A stretch of DNA of 64,000 nucleotides. It comes from Halanaerobium hydrogeniformans. GTDB taxonomy: Bacteria; Bacillota; Halanaerobiia; Halanaerobiales; Halanaerobiaceae. Of the stretch, positions 7,532 to 18,986 are shown piece after piece (the stretch's first letter is position 1; each line of letters starts with the position of its first letter). Position numbers and translations under genes: made by a program. The DNA is taken from assembly GCF_000166415.1 (NCBI RefSeq), contig NC_014654.1, positions 434,001 to 498,000 of the forward strand. The letters run 5' to 3'. The notes beneath the pieces are model-generated. The model was not told the DNA's origin, ran no database searches, and was given only the letters and a program-made list of their open reading frames with translations.

Positions 7532-9193
7532 TTGTATAAAAATTTACAGGCTTTAGTAGAGGCTAAATTGATTAGTGCTCTGGCCGAAAGTCTAAAAAAA
7601 GCGATTTATGAAGGTGAACTCGAATTAGAAGGAGTACCGGAGATTTCTGTGGAACAGCCCCGGGAAAAAGAACACGGAGATTATGCTACTAACCTCGCGA
7701 TGGCAGCAGCTTCTCAGGCCGGGATGAACCCCCGTAAAATTGCTGAAATAATCGTGGATAACTTTGAGGGAGAAGGGGTAGAAGAGATTTCTATTGCTGG
7801 CCCAGGATTTATCAACTTTAAGTTAAAAAAGAACTGGCTTTATGAAAACCTGAAATTGATCAATAAACTAAAAGATGATTATGGTAAGATCGATACAGGT
7901 CAGGGTAAAAGGGTTCAAATAGAATTTGTATCTGCCAACCCAACCGGACCTCTTCATGTCGGCCACAGCAGAGGTGCGGTTGTTGGAGATGTATGTGCTT
8001 CGATAATGGAAGCTGCCGGTTATGATGTAGAAAGAGAATACTACATCAATGATGCCGGTAATCAGATGGATATTTTAGCTGAGTCAACCCTGCTTCGTTA
8101 CCGGGAAATCTGTGGTAAAGAAATCAAGCTGCCGGAAGATGTTTATGCAGGTGATTATGTAATAGAGATTGCTGAAGACCTTTATCAGGAATACGGTAGA
8201 GATATTCTAGAAGAGGAAGAGCAAAAACAGCTGGATATCTGTAGAGAATTTGCCTATCAGGATATGCTGCAAAAAATAAAGGAAGATTTAAATAAATTTG
8301 GGATAGAATTTGATAATTGGTTTAGCGAAAGAACCCTGCATCCAGCCAAGATAAATGAAGCTGTTGATGTTTTAAGAGATAAGGGCTATATTTATGAAGA
8401 AGAAGCAGCTCTCTGGTTTAAATCAAGTGAATTTGGGGATGATAAAGATAGGGTTGTGATCAAATCAGATGGTTCACCAACCTATTTAGCTGCAGATATA
8501 GCTTATCACCTGGATAAATTAGAAAGAGGTTTTGATAAGTTGATCAATGTCTGGGGTGCAGATCATCACGGATACATACCGAGGATGAAGGCGGTTATTG
8601 AAGCCTTTGGTTATGGGAGAGATACTTTAGAAATAATAGTAGTTCAGATGGTAAACCTGCTCAGAAACGGAGAAAAAATGCAGATGTCAAAAAGAGCAGG
8701 CAGTTTTGTAACCATGAATGAGGTTAATGAAGAAGTAGGTACAGATGCTGCCCGCTATTATTATATAATGAGGAGCACGGACAGTCACTTAGATTTTGAT
8801 CTGGAGCTTGCCAAAGAAGAGTCAAGTAATAACCCGGTATATTATGTTCAGTATGCCCATGCCAGGATTCACAGTATCATAGATAATGCGGAAATAGAGC
8901 CCGATTCCGAAAATCTTAAGCTGCTGAGTGATCCTGCCGAAGTAGATTTGATGAAAATGCTGGCCAGTTTCCCAGAAGAAATAAAATTAAGTGCAGAGTC
9001 AAGACAGCCCCATCACTTAACCGCTTATGCCTATGATCTGGCTACAGCATTTCATGCTTTTTATAATAACTGTCGGGTTAATACAGATAACAATGAACTT
9101 TCAGGGGCCAGATTATATCTTGTCGATGCAGCCCGTCAGGTGCTTAAAAATGTTTTAACATTGCTCGGGATTAGTGCCCCCGCAGAAATGTAA
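7532..9193 (+). CDS. argS: Arginyl-tRNA synthetase
   Basis: Charges tRNA-Arg with arginine. Start chosen at TTG 7532, which follows AGGAGG by 9 nt and yields 553 residues, the normal ArgS size; an upstream in-frame GTG at 7487 precedes the ribosome site. Domains: N-terminal Add1 tRNA-recognition domain (about 1-95), class I catalytic core with the HIGH-type HVGHSRGA motif (about residues 130-137), the KMSKS-type motif as KMQMSKRAG, and the C-terminal DALR anticodon-binding domain ending in LTLLGISAP. ArgS needs tRNA for adenylation, family knowledge. It sits after the DUF1934 gene and 27 nt before pyrG. Confidence 0.96.
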   Translation: MYKNLQALVEAKLISALAESLKKAIYEGELELEGVPEISVEQPREKEHGDYATNLAMAAASQAGMNPRKIAEIIVDNFEGEGVEEISIAGPGFINFKLKKNWLYENLKLINKLKDDYGKIDTGQGKRVQIEFVSANPTGPLHVGHSRGAVVGDVCASIMEAAGYDVEREYYINDAGNQMDILAESTLLRYREICGKEIKLPEDVYAGDYVIEIAEDLYQEYGRDILEEEEQKQLDICREFAYQDMLQKIKEDLNKFGIEFDNWFSERTLHPAKINEAVDVLRDKGYIYEEEAALWFKSSEFGDDKDRVVIKSDGSPTYLAADIAYHLDKLERGFDKLINVWGADHHGYIPRMKAVIEAFGYGRDTLEIIVVQMVNLLRNGEKMQMSKRAGSFVTMNEVNEEVGTDAARYYYIMRSTDSHLDFDLELAKEESSNNPVYYVQYAHARIHSIIDNAEIEPDSENLKLLSDPAEVDLMKMLASFPEEIKLSAESRQPHHLTAYAYDLATAFHAFYNNCRVNTDNNELSGARLYLVDAARQVLKNVLTLLGISAPAEM

Positions 9194-9202
9194 TCAATTT
9201 AA

Positions 9203-10831
<1,629 letters not shown>

Positions 10832-10841
10832 GGGGTAAATC

Positions 10842-11615
10842 ATGTCAGGACAATATATCACATCAAAGTATGAAGCTTCAATTGCAACAGTTACTTTTGA
10901 TAGAGCTGAGGTTTTAAATGCCTATAATGAAGAATTTTTAGATGAACTTCTTCAAACTTTAAAAGAGGTTTTTAGTCGAGATGAGCTTGGAGCTGTAATC
11001 CTTACAGCAAAAGGTAAAAAAGCATTTTCTGTAGGTGGTGATATAGACTATTTAGAAAAATTAAATAGTCAGGAGGCCAAAGAGCTTTCTCAAAAAGGTC
11101 ATCAGATCTGTAATTTGATCGAAGAAAGCTGTCCGGTTGTTATTGCTGCTGTGGATGGATATGCTTTAGGTGGGGGTATGGAAATTGCTCTGGCCTGTGA
11201 TATAAGGATCGCCTCTACCAGAGCTCGCTTCGGTCAACCTGAAGTTAAACTGGGTATTATACCTGCCTTTGGCGGCACCCAGCGCTTACCACGTTTGATC
11301 GGGGTTGGTGAGGCAAAAGAACTTCTTTATACAGGTGATATTATCGATGCCAATTTGGCTTATGAGCTTGGTATGATCAATAAGGTTGTTACTCCTCGTT
11401 CTTTATATACCTCAGCCCGGGAACTTGCTTTACAGATCACAGATCGTTCTGCCCAGGCTGTAACAATGATCAAAAGAGCTGTTAATAAAGGCTATAATGA
11501 GGGCATCAAGGCTGGTAGTGAATATGAAAGCAATGCATTTGCCGAGTGCTTTAAAAATGAAGAACACAGCAAAAGAATCAGAGAGATCAAAAGAATAGTT
11601 AAAGAAGATAACTAG
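10842..11615 (+). CDS. Enoyl-CoA hydratase/isomerase (crotonase) family protein
   Basis: A 257-residue crotonase-fold enzyme. The CoA-binding and oxyanion-hole strands are clear: [12 protein letters not shown], then [20 protein letters not shown] and [22 protein letters not shown], with a C-terminal helix containing the Lys/Arg that contacts CoA. The QPE glutamate expected for hydratases is present, so a 3-hydroxyacyl-CoA dehydratase activity (for example crotonyl-CoA hydration) is likely, but the substrate cannot be fixed. It begins 10 nt after pyrG behind a GGGGG site. No beta-oxidation or butyrate genes sit next to it, so its pathway is not indicated by context. Confidence 0.88.
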   Translation: MSGQYITSKYEASIATVTFDRAEVLNAYNEEFLDELLQTLKEVFSRDELGAVILTAKGKKAFSVGGDIDYLEKLNSQEAKELSQKGHQICNLIEESCPVVIAAVDGYALGGGMEIALACDIRIASTRARFGQPEVKLGIIPAFGGTQRLPRLIGVGEAKELLYTGDIIDANLAYELGMINKVVTPRSLYTSARELALQITDRSAQAVTMIKRAVNKGYNEGIKAGSEYESNAFAECFKNEEHSKRIREIKRIVKEDN

Positions 11616-11626
11616 AATTATTACTT

Positions 11627-11732
11627 CCTTAATCTAATTTTGAATTTTAAAAAAGGATTTTGAATTCAAATGAAGAATAGTTAGATTAAGGAGGTGAAGA
11701 CCTGACCTTATACAGAACGGTCGGGCTCTGAT
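11627..11732 (+). promoter_or_regulatory. Structured leader: Shine-Dalgarno-sequestering stem and a bridging hairpin
   Basis: CCTTAATCTAA (11627-11637) is perfectly complementary to TTAGATTAAGG (11681-11691), which contains the first half of a strong AAGGAGG site (11689-11694); an inner 8-bp stem TTTGAATT (11639-11646) with AATTCAAA (11663-11670) extends it. Downstream, 11701-11707 pairs with 11719-11725 (7 bp, one GU) to form a hairpin between the AAGGAGG and the ATG at 11733. Without that hairpin the site is 38 nt from the ATG; with it folded the path is about 13 nt. This looks like a switchable ribosome binding site, but no ligand or trigger is visible. Confidence 0.5.
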
Positions 11733-12353
11733 ATGATTATAGATTATTCTACTACAATTGCTCTCAACTGCCCTGCTTGTGGCCGTCTGGAAAGAGATGA
11801 ATTAAATATCTTTGCTTTACCACTTGCAGAGATAAAAAAACTTCATTGCAGTTGTGGTGCTCTTAAATTAACTGTAAAAAGAAAAGAGAATTCACGAATC
11901 GAAATAGATTATTTCTGCCTGCACTGTGATACCAGCCATCAGATGCTGGTTTCTTCAGAATCTTTCTGGCATTCAGATTCGATCATTTCTCTTTCCTGTA
12001 AGGAGACAGGTCTTAATCCGGGCTTTTTTGGGCCTACAGAAAAGGTTAACCATGAAATCAAGGCCGAGAAAAGAGATTTAGATTTAATCGCTGCAGAACT
12101 TGGATTTGATGATTTCAAATCCCCAGAAATTATGCTGCAGGCTTTAGATATACTTGATGATATTGCTGCTGCAGGCTCACTAAGTTGTGAATGTGGTAGT
12201 CAGGATTTGAATATCAAATTGTTTTCTGATAAAATTCAGATTGTATGTAACAAATGTGGTACTCATCTGAACATTCCAGCTGCCAGAAATTCTGACTTAC
12301 ATACTTTAAGGCAGTTAAATGTGGTGAGACTGCATCATGTTCAGGGTAAATAA
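11733..12353 (+). CDS. Multi-zinc-ribbon protein of unknown function
   Basis: Not recognised as a named family. The 206-residue protein has CxxC or CxC pairs arranged as ribbon knuckles: CPAC near residue 14, CSC near 38, CLHC near 62, then after a helical middle (about 105-145) CEC near 152 and CNKC near 172. The two ends look like two metal-binding ribbons with similar layout, flanking the helices. No enzyme motif is evident; binding nucleic acid or acting as a regulator is possible but unproven. ATG 11733 is the only in-frame start after a stop at 11703, and lacks an adjacent ribosome site (see the leader). It precedes fba by 47 nt. Confidence 0.6.
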   Translation: MIIDYSTTIALNCPACGRLERDELNIFALPLAEIKKLHCSCGALKLTVKRKENSRIEIDYFCLHCDTSHQMLVSSESFWHSDSIISLSCKETGLNPGFFGPTEKVNHEIKAEKRDLDLIAAELGFDDFKSPEIMLQALDILDDIAAAGSLSCECGSQDLNIKLFSDKIQIVCNKCGTHLNIPAARNSDLHTLRQLNVVRLHHVQGK

Positions 12354-12367
12354 TATTTTTGCCCTGA

Positions 12368-13258
<891 letters not shown>

Positions 13259-13285
13259 TTTAGGTTAATCTGAGAAATATATCGA

Positions 13286-13320
13286 GGGGAAGTTACCTTT
13301 TGGTGATTTCTCCTTTTTTC
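13286..13320 (+). terminator. Rho-independent terminator after fba
   Basis: A 12-bp stem with GU pairs (13286-13297 with 13302-13313), TTTT loop, and a T tract to 13319. It lies inside the spurious upstream extension of the next reading frame, which argues for the later TTG start of that gene. Confidence 0.85.
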
Positions 13321-13341
13321 TTTTTCAGAAAGGAGTTTAAA

Positions 13342-14361
13342 TTGGCACAGATCTGGTTTACATTTATAGTTATGGCCTTTTTTATTATAGTGGCAGGCAG
13401 CTATATTTCTCTTTTTGGTGAAATCATCGCGGATAAAAGTGGTTTAGGTCAGGTCTTTATCGGTGTTGTTTTGATCTCTTTAGCAACCTCACTACCTGAG
13501 CTTGTTACCAGTATTACTTCTGCTGTTGTTGGTGCTCCCGATATAGCCGTTGGTAATGCTTTTGGTAGTAACACCTTTAACCTCGCTATGCTCTCTTTAG
13601 CTGATCTTCTGCAGGGACATGGTCCTCTATTACTTCGGGTTAACTACAGTCATATTATTACCGGCCTGCTGGGTGTTTTGCTCTCAGCCCTGGTGGTTTT
13701 CAGCTTAATTGTTTCCCACTTCATGAATATTCATCTCAGTATTTTCGGAATCGGTATCGATAGTATAGTTTTACTTTTAAGTTATTTAGGTGGGATGATT
13801 TTAATCTTCAAATATGACAAAAAAAATCCCCTTGATAAACAACATAAATCTAAAAAAGATAAAGTACATAAATATAGCTATAAAAATGCTCTAATCGGTT
13901 TTGCTGTAGCAGCTATAGTCATACTTTTTAGCGGAATTAGTTTGACAACCACTGCCGAGGAGATTGCCCTTTTGACAGGCATTGACCAGAGTTTTATCGG
14001 ATCAATCCTTGTTGCTGCTGCGACTTCTTTACCAGAACTGGTGGCAATTATTGCAGCTGTTAAAATAAATGCCTACAACCTTGCTGTTGGTAATGTATTT
14101 GGAAGCAATATTGTAAATATGGCCGTTATATTTTTTGCCGACCTTTTTTATCAGCAGGGAGTTTTGCTGGTAGATGCCAAAATTATTCATATTGTAACAG
14201 CGGTAGTAGGAATAATTATGTCAACCATTATCTTAATCGGACTTTTTTATCGATCCCGTCGTTCCTTTTTGTTTATGGGCTGGGATGCTATTTTAGCTGC
14301 TGTGGTTTATATTTTTGGTGTTTATATTTTGTTTAGACTTGGATTAAACGTTATTATTTAA
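13342..14361 (+). CDS. Ca2+/cation antiporter family (CaCA, YrbG-like) membrane protein
   Basis: A 339-residue inner-membrane exchanger with two homologous halves of about five membrane helices. Each half carries the alpha-repeat: ATSLPELVTSITS with GNAFGSNTFNLA in the first, and ATSLPELVAIIAA with GNVFGSNIVNMA in the second. The acidic residue in each SLPEL binds the cations in NCX proteins of known structure. A short Lys-rich cytoplasmic loop (KKNPLDKQHKSKKDK) separates the halves. Exchange of Ca2+ or Na+ for H+ or K+ is likely; ion choice is not readable. Start is TTG 13342, 6 nt after AAAGGAG; a frame extension to 13300 crosses the fba terminator. Confidence 0.9.
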   Translation: MAQIWFTFIVMAFFIIVAGSYISLFGEIIADKSGLGQVFIGVVLISLATSLPELVTSITSAVVGAPDIAVGNAFGSNTFNLAMLSLADLLQGHGPLLLRVNYSHIITGLLGVLLSALVVFSLIVSHFMNIHLSIFGIGIDSIVLLLSYLGGMILIFKYDKKNPLDKQHKSKKDKVHKYSYKNALIGFAVAAIVILFSGISLTTTAEEIALLTGIDQSFIGSILVAAATSLPELVAIIAAVKINAYNLAVGNVFGSNIVNMAVIFFADLFYQQGVLLVDAKIIHIVTAVVGIIMSTIILIGLFYRSRRSFLFMGWDAILAAVVYIFGVYILFRLGLNVII

Positions 14362-14697
14362 AATAATTTGTTAAAAGCTTCGTGACGTATTAACTTTATT
14401 ATTTAAAATAATTTGCAAAAACTACACAACGCATTATAAAGCCATTTAATTATTGCTTGTCCAAATGTGTCAGTGTTTCTTGGGTGAATGCGGACAAGCT
14501 TAAACATAATTAAACGGCTTTAAATACTGTTCCGTTTTAATTACAAATTATTTTAAATGAATAACTTAACGGTAGGGCAGGGCAAAGCTTAAACATAATT
14601 AAAACTGCTTTAAATACTACTCCGTTTTAATTACAAATTATTTTAAATGAATAACTTAACGGTAAGGCAGGATAAAGCTTGAAGATAATTAAAGATA
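14351..14697. repeat. Nested inverted and tandem repeat block upstream of rho
   Basis: A noncoding block. Two left copies of a 20-nt element (14351-14370 and 14396-14415) are inverted relative to two right copies (14544-14565 and 14634-14655). Inside, 14437-14462 and 14492-14521 form a second inverted repeat with AAAGCC/GGCTTT ends and GCTTGTCC/GGACAAGC. The right arm is duplicated in tandem: unit 1 14496-14584 (89 nt), unit 2 14585-14674 (90 nt), and a partial third copy from 14675. The whole can fold into one long imperfect hairpin. It could be a MITE-like relic, a structured RNA or a termination/regulatory region before rho; no coding potential is seen. Confidence 0.8.
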
Positions 14698-14716
14698 TTA
14701 GAAAGGTGGACTTGAT

Positions 14717-15976
14717 GTGCTTAACATCAGTGAACTAGAGAGAAAAACAATTACAGAATTACATGAAATAGCAAAGGAGATGGGGGTTTCCGGTTATTCT
14801 CAGATGAGAAAAAAAGATCTCATCTTTGCGATTTTAGAAAAAGGGACCGAGCAGGGAGGCCATATTTTTGCGGAGGGAGTTTTAGAGATCATCAACACCG
14901 AAGGTTATGGTTTTTTAAGGCCTTCTAAATATATTCCTTCCAGTGATGATATTTACATATCTTCATCCCAGATCAGGCGTTTTGATTTAAGAACAGGTGA
15001 TGTTGTCTCCGGCCAGGTTAGAGAGCCCAAAGATAGCGAAAAATATTTTGCCCTGCTGAGAATTGAAGCGGTTAACTATCAGGATCCAGAAAAGGCAAGA
15101 GAAAGAGCCTACTTTGAGGATCTAACTCCTCTTTACCCTGAAGAAAGATTTAAATTAGAGTATCATAAAAACGAAATTTCGACCCGTTTTATTGATCTGA
15201 TCGCTCCAATCGGTAAGGGGCAGCGGGGGCTGCTTGTTTCTCCTCCTAAAGCTGGTAAAACGGTGCTTTTAAAAAAGATAGCAAATAGTATCCGTCATAA
15301 TTATCCGGAAAGTAAGATGATGATCCTTTTAATTGATGAAAGACCGGAAGAAGTAACAGATATGAGACGTTCTGTTGATGCTGAGGTTATCAGTTCTACC
15401 TTTGATGAACCACCTGAAGAACATATACAGGTTGCCAAACTGGTTTTAGAAAAGGCAAAAAGACTGGTTGAACATAAAAATGATGTTGTTATTTTGCTGG
15501 ACAGTATTACCAGACTGGCCAGAGCATCAAATGTGACAATACCTCCCAGTGGGAGAACTCTTTCAGGAGGTCTTGATCCAACAGCTATGCATTTCCCCAA
15601 ACGATTTTTTGGGGCTGCTCGAAATATCGAAGAAGGTGGTAGTTTAACAATTATTGCAACTTCACTGGTAGATACAGGGAGCAGGATGGATGATGTTATC
15701 TACGAAGAATTTAAAGGTACAGGTAATATGGAACTTCATCTGAGCAGAAGACTGGCTGAAAAAAGGCTTTTCCCTGCGATCGATATCAACCGTTCTGGAA
15801 CGCGAAAAGAAGAAATGCTGTTAGGAAAAAAAGAGCTGGAAATAATCTGGAAGCTTCGCCAGCAAACTGCTGACTTAACGGACTATGAGCTGAGCCATAC
15901 CTTTTTAAAACAGCTTAAAAATACTCAGGATAATGAAGAGTTGCTTAAAACATTGGATAAGGTATTTAGCAATTGA
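14717..15976 (+). CDS. rho: Transcription termination factor Rho
   Basis: A 419-residue hexameric RNA helicase that ends transcripts at C-rich sites. GTG 14717 is used, 7 nt after AAAGGTGG. The N-terminal helical domain starts [19 protein letters not shown], followed by the cold-shock-like RNA-binding domain containing [11 protein letters not shown], then the RecA-type motor with P-loop SPPKAGKT (about residues 175-182), Walker [15 protein letters not shown] and the Q-loop/R-loop region [10 protein letters not shown]. Length is on the short side, as in Firmicutes Rho without insertion. Its neighbour rpmE is the conserved Firmicutes partner. The repeat block upstream may carry its autoregulatory leader; that is inference. 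Confidence 0.97.
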   Translation: MLNISELERKTITELHEIAKEMGVSGYSQMRKKDLIFAILEKGTEQGGHIFAEGVLEIINTEGYGFLRPSKYIPSSDDIYISSSQIRRFDLRTGDVVSGQVREPKDSEKYFALLRIEAVNYQDPEKARERAYFEDLTPLYPEERFKLEYHKNEISTRFIDLIAPIGKGQRGLLVSPPKAGKTVLLKKIANSIRHNYPESKMMILLIDERPEEVTDMRRSVDAEVISSTFDEPPEEHIQVAKLVLEKAKRLVEHKNDVVILLDSITRLARASNVTIPPSGRTLSGGLDPTAMHFPKRFFGAARNIEEGGSLTIIATSLVDTGSRMDDVIYEEFKGTGNMELHLSRRLAEKRLFPAIDINRSGTRKEEMLLGKKELEIIWKLRQQTADLTDYELSHTFLKQLKNTQDNEELLKTLDKVFSN

Positions 15977-15982
15977 TTTTGC

Positions 15983-16011
15983 TTGCATAGCTAATAGTGC
16001 TGTGTTATAAT
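15983..16011 (+). promoter_or_regulatory. Strong sigma-A promoter for rpmE
   Basis: TTGCAT (15983-15988), 17-nt spacer, TATAAT (16006-16011). The roughly 85-nt leader that follows contains a CCGAT/ATCGG hairpin around 16043-16069; L31 genes often carry autoregulatory leaders, so this may be one, but the match to a known leader cannot be judged by eye. Confidence 0.75.
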
Positions 16012-16104
16012 ATACTCTAGCTTGAGAATTATGCCTTTACTCCGATTTAAATAGGATAATTTATCGGTTAAAAAATAATTATGTATGCAAGAGAGGTGAT
16101 ATAG

Positions 16105-16329
16105 ATGCGTGAAGGAATCCACCCAGATGTTAAAGAAACCACAGTAACCTGTGCCTGCGGCGAGGTTTATCATACTAAATCAACCAAGGAAGATATTAGA
16201 GTTGAGGTATGTTCCAGCTGTCATCCATTCTATACAGGAAAACAGCGTAAAGCTAAAAAAGGTGGTCGTGTTGAAAGATTTAATAAAAAATATGGGATTT
16301 CAGAAGAATCAGAAGAAGATTCTGAATAG
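16105..16329 (+). CDS. rpmE: 50S ribosomal protein L31 (zinc-binding type)
   Basis: A 74-residue ribosomal protein. It begins [16 protein letters not shown] and has the C+ form's ligands: CAC near residues 16-18 and CSSC near 36-39, with the [10 protein letters not shown] block that defines L31. An acidic tail (SEESEEDSE) follows. The zinc form is usually replaced by a cysteine-free paralogue under zinc starvation; no such paralogue is seen here. An AGAGAGGTGA ribosome site precedes ATG 16105. It has its own promoter and a terminator, so it can be expressed apart from rho and tdk. Confidence 0.96.
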   Translation: MREGIHPDVKETTVTCACGEVYHTKSTKEDIRVEVCSSCHPFYTGKQRKAKKGGRVERFNKKYGISEESEEDSE

Positions 16330-16357
16330 AACGGAAGAGAAATCCTTTTTTTCTGCT

Positions 16358-16386
16358 GCAGGGCTTAATAGCTCTGCTTTTTTTTT
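16358..16386 (+). terminator. Rho-independent terminator after rpmE
   Basis: GCAGGGCT (16358-16365), TAAT loop, AGCTCTGC (16370-16377, one GU pair), then nine T residues. Confidence 0.9.
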
Positions 16387-16416
16387 AGAATTTTTTCAAA
16401 TAGATGGGGTGAGTTA

Positions 16417-17010
16417 ATGTACAAGATTACCAAAAGCGGCTGGATTGAAGTTATCACTGGACCTATGTACTGTGGTAAAAGTGAAGAATTGATCCGCAGA
16501 TTGCGTAGGGTTAAAATAGCCAAACAAAAAATAAAGGTTTTTAAAGCTTTAATAGATGATAGATATAATAAAAATGATGTAGTTTCCCATAGTGGAAACA
16601 GTTTAGAGGCAATTCCTATTGAAAAAGCAGATGAGATTTTAGAACAGATAGATGGAACGGTAAATGTAGTTGGAATCGATGAAGCTCAATTTTTTCATGA
16701 TGATTTGATCGAAATCTGTGAAAAGCTTGCTGATCGTGGAATTAGAGTTATCGTAGCCGGTTTAGATAGAAATTTTCGCAGTGAACCCTTTGGTCCGATG
16801 CCGGAATTGATGGCCCGGGCAGAATATGTAGATAAACTTCATGCTATCTGTATTCAGTGTGGAGAGCCAGCCAGTAGAACCCAGCGCTTAATAAATGGAG
16901 AGCCGGCCGCTTATGATGATCCGGTGATTTTAGTGGCTGCATCAGAAGTTTATGAAGCCCGCTGTAGAAGTTGTCACCAGGTTAAGGGCCAGGATAAAGA
17001 ACAGGATTAA
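16417..17010 (+). CDS. tdk: Thymidine kinase (type II)
   Basis: A 197-residue zinc-containing thymidine kinase that phosphorylates thymidine to dTMP in the salvage pathway. P-loop: [12 protein letters not shown] (about residues 11-22); Walker B-like GIDEAQFF; lasso region containing [15 protein letters not shown] and a second CRSCH pair, which together provide the four zinc cysteines. Length matches the family. ATG 16417 follows GGGGTGAG. It stands just before prfA, the same order as in B. subtilis. Confidence 0.95.
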   Translation: MYKITKSGWIEVITGPMYCGKSEELIRRLRRVKIAKQKIKVFKALIDDRYNKNDVVSHSGNSLEAIPIEKADEILEQIDGTVNVVGIDEAQFFHDDLIEICEKLADRGIRVIVAGLDRNFRSEPFGPMPELMARAEYVDKLHAICIQCGEPASRTQRLINGEPAAYDDPVILVAASEVYEARCRSCHQVKGQDKEQD

Positions 17011-17042
17011 AATTTTTTAAAGCAGAAGAGGTGAGATTATTA

Positions 17043-18116
17043 ATGTTTGATTTAGATGAAAAGCTGGATAAACTTGTGGATAAATATCAGGATTTAAATA
17101 AAAAGTTAAGTGATCCAGAAGTTATCAATGACAGCAGTAAATATCAAAAATTATTAAAAAAACATGCTAAGTTAAAGAAAATTGTAGATAAATATAAAGA
17201 GTATAAAGAAGCCAAACAGGGTATAGAAGATGCCGAAGAAATGATAGAAATGGAAGATGATCCGGAAATGCAGGAGCTGGCAGAATTAGAAATAGAAGAA
17301 CTGCAGCCTACCAAAGAAAAATTAGAAGAAGAACTACCGATCATGCTCCTACCTGATGATCCCAATGATGAGAAAAACGTAATAGTTGAGATCAGATCTG
17401 GAGCTGGTGGAGATGAAGCAGCTCTTTTTGCGGCAGATCTTTTCAGGATGTACAGCCGTTACTCTGAAAACCAGGGCTGGAAGGTAGAAGTGATGAATGC
17501 CAATCTTTCAGGTGTGGGTGGTTATAAAGAGATCATCTTTACAGTTGAAGGTTCTGAAGTATATAAGTATCTTAAATATGAAAGTGGAGTTCACAGGGTG
17601 CAGAGGGTCCCTTCTACAGAATCAAGTGGCAGGATCCATACCTCTACAGCAACAGTTGCCGTTTTACCTGAGGCAGAAGAAGTAGATATTGATATAGACC
17701 CCAATGATTTAAGGATCGATGTTTATCGCTCCAGTGGGCCAGGGGGACAGAGTGTAAACACAACCGATTCTGCGGTTAGAATTACCCATGAGCCTACTGA
17801 GATTACCGTTTCCTGTCAGGATGAAAAATCACAGCATAAAAATAAAGCTAAAGCTATGCGGATCTTAAGGGCCAGAGTTCAGGAAAAAATAGAGAGTGAA
17901 AAACAGGCCAAAAGAGCAGAAGCACGTAAATCACAGGTTGGTACAGGTGACCGCAGTGAAAAGATAAGAACCTATAACTTTCCCCAGGGAAGGGTCAGTG
18001 ACCACAGGATCAATTTAACGGTTCACCAGCTTGATAAAATACTCGATGGAGATTTAGCTCCGGTTATCGATGCCTTAATCGAGGAGGATAATATAAAGAG
18101 ATTGGAGAAGATATAA
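17043..18116 (+). CDS. prfA: Peptide chain release factor 1
   Basis: A 357-residue class I release factor reading UAA and UAG. ATG 17043 is chosen because GAGGTGAG precedes it; the in-frame GTG at 17031 is part of that site. The coiled N-terminal domain is rich in Lys/Glu, the decoding region contains [16 protein letters not shown], and the peptidyl-transferase GGQ motif is at residues 234-236 in [16 protein letters not shown]. The Gln of GGQ is methylated by PrmC, encoded immediately downstream, so enzyme and substrate are paired. Confidence 0.97.
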   Translation: MFDLDEKLDKLVDKYQDLNKKLSDPEVINDSSKYQKLLKKHAKLKKIVDKYKEYKEAKQGIEDAEEMIEMEDDPEMQELAELEIEELQPTKEKLEEELPIMLLPDDPNDEKNVIVEIRSGAGGDEAALFAADLFRMYSRYSENQGWKVEVMNANLSGVGGYKEIIFTVEGSEVYKYLKYESGVHRVQRVPSTESSGRIHTSTATVAVLPEAEEVDIDIDPNDLRIDVYRSSGPGGQSVNTTDSAVRITHEPTEITVSCQDEKSQHKNKAKAMRILRARVQEKIESEKQAKRAEARKSQVGTGDRSEKIRTYNFPQGRVSDHRINLTVHQLDKILDGDLAPVIDALIEEDNIKRLEKI

Positions 18117-18118
18117 GG

Positions 18119-18979
18119 GTGAATATTAAAGAACTTCTCAATAAAACAGATAATTTTCTTGCCCAGCGGGGTATTGAAAGTTCTCGCCTTGATGCAGAAG
18201 TACTGATGGCAGAACTGCTTGATATGGAGCGGATCAACCTTTATGTTAAATATGATTATCCTTTAAAAGAAAAAGAAATTAAAAATTATAGAGAAATGGT
18301 AAAAAAGAGGGCCAAACGGATTCCCTTAGCCTATATTACAGGTAAAAAAGAATTTATGTCTTTAGAATTTGACCTATCAGAAGCGGTTTTAATTCCCAGA
18401 CCAGATACCGAAAATCTGGTTGAGGAAGTAATCTCTTACTGCAGGGAAAATGAGCTAGAAAAACCCCAGATTATCGATGTGGGTTGTGGAAGTGGAGCTA
18501 TTTCTGTCAGCCTCGGCTATTATCTAGAAGATGCTAGGGTCGTCGGTTCTGATATTTCAAAAGCTGCCCTTAAGATCGCCCGCCACAACCTAAAAAAGTT
18601 TGAACTTGAAGAACGAGTAAGTGTTGTTCAAAGTGATCTTTTGAGAGAATTTATAAAAAGGGATATTGCTGAAATTGATATAGTGGTTTCCAATCCTCCC
18701 TATATTTCTGAAAAAGAAATGGCAGAATTAGCACCTGAGGTAAAAAAAGAGCCCAGGACTGCTCTGGAAGCAGGTAAAAAGGGACTCGATTTTTATAAGA
18801 AGTTGATTCCTCAGGCAGAAAAAGTGCTTAAAAAAGAGGGTATGCTATTTTTAGAAATAGGTTCTCGACAGGCCGAGGCAGTACTAGATATTTTTGATGA
18901 AAATTGGAGTGAACTAGAAATAATTAAAGATTATGCAGATCATGACAGAATTGTTAGTGCTAAGTATGAGGGAGAATAG
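18119..18979 (+). CDS. prmC: Release factor glutamine methyltransferase
   Basis: A 286-residue SAM-dependent enzyme that methylates the GGQ glutamine of release factors. N-terminal helical domain (1-85), then the Rossmann methyltransferase with IDVGCGSGAISVSL (SAM loop), and the catalytic VVSNPPYIS motif that binds the glutamine side chain. Starts at GTG 18119 only 2 nt after prfA, so it is probably translationally coupled to its substrate gene. Formerly called HemK. Confidence 0.96.
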   Translation: MNIKELLNKTDNFLAQRGIESSRLDAEVLMAELLDMERINLYVKYDYPLKEKEIKNYREMVKKRAKRIPLAYITGKKEFMSLEFDLSEAVLIPRPDTENLVEEVISYCRENELEKPQIIDVGCGSGAISVSLGYYLEDARVVGSDISKAALKIARHNLKKFELEERVSVVQSDLLREFIKRDIAEIDIVVSNPPYISEKEMAELAPEVKKEPRTALEAGKKGLDFYKKLIPQAEKVLKKEGMLFLEIGSRQAEAVLDIFDENWSELEIIKDYADHDRIVSAKYEGE

Positions 18980-18986
18980 TTAAAAG

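Noticed and set aside
13300-13341. Phe-rich N-terminal extension of the cation antiporter
   Set aside because: It is the terminator's T tract translated; the real start is TTG 13342 with a ribosome site.
14496-14697. Tandem 89/90-nt repeats as a CRISPR array
   Set aside because: There are no short repeats separated by unique spacers; whole 90-nt units are alike and no cas genes are near.
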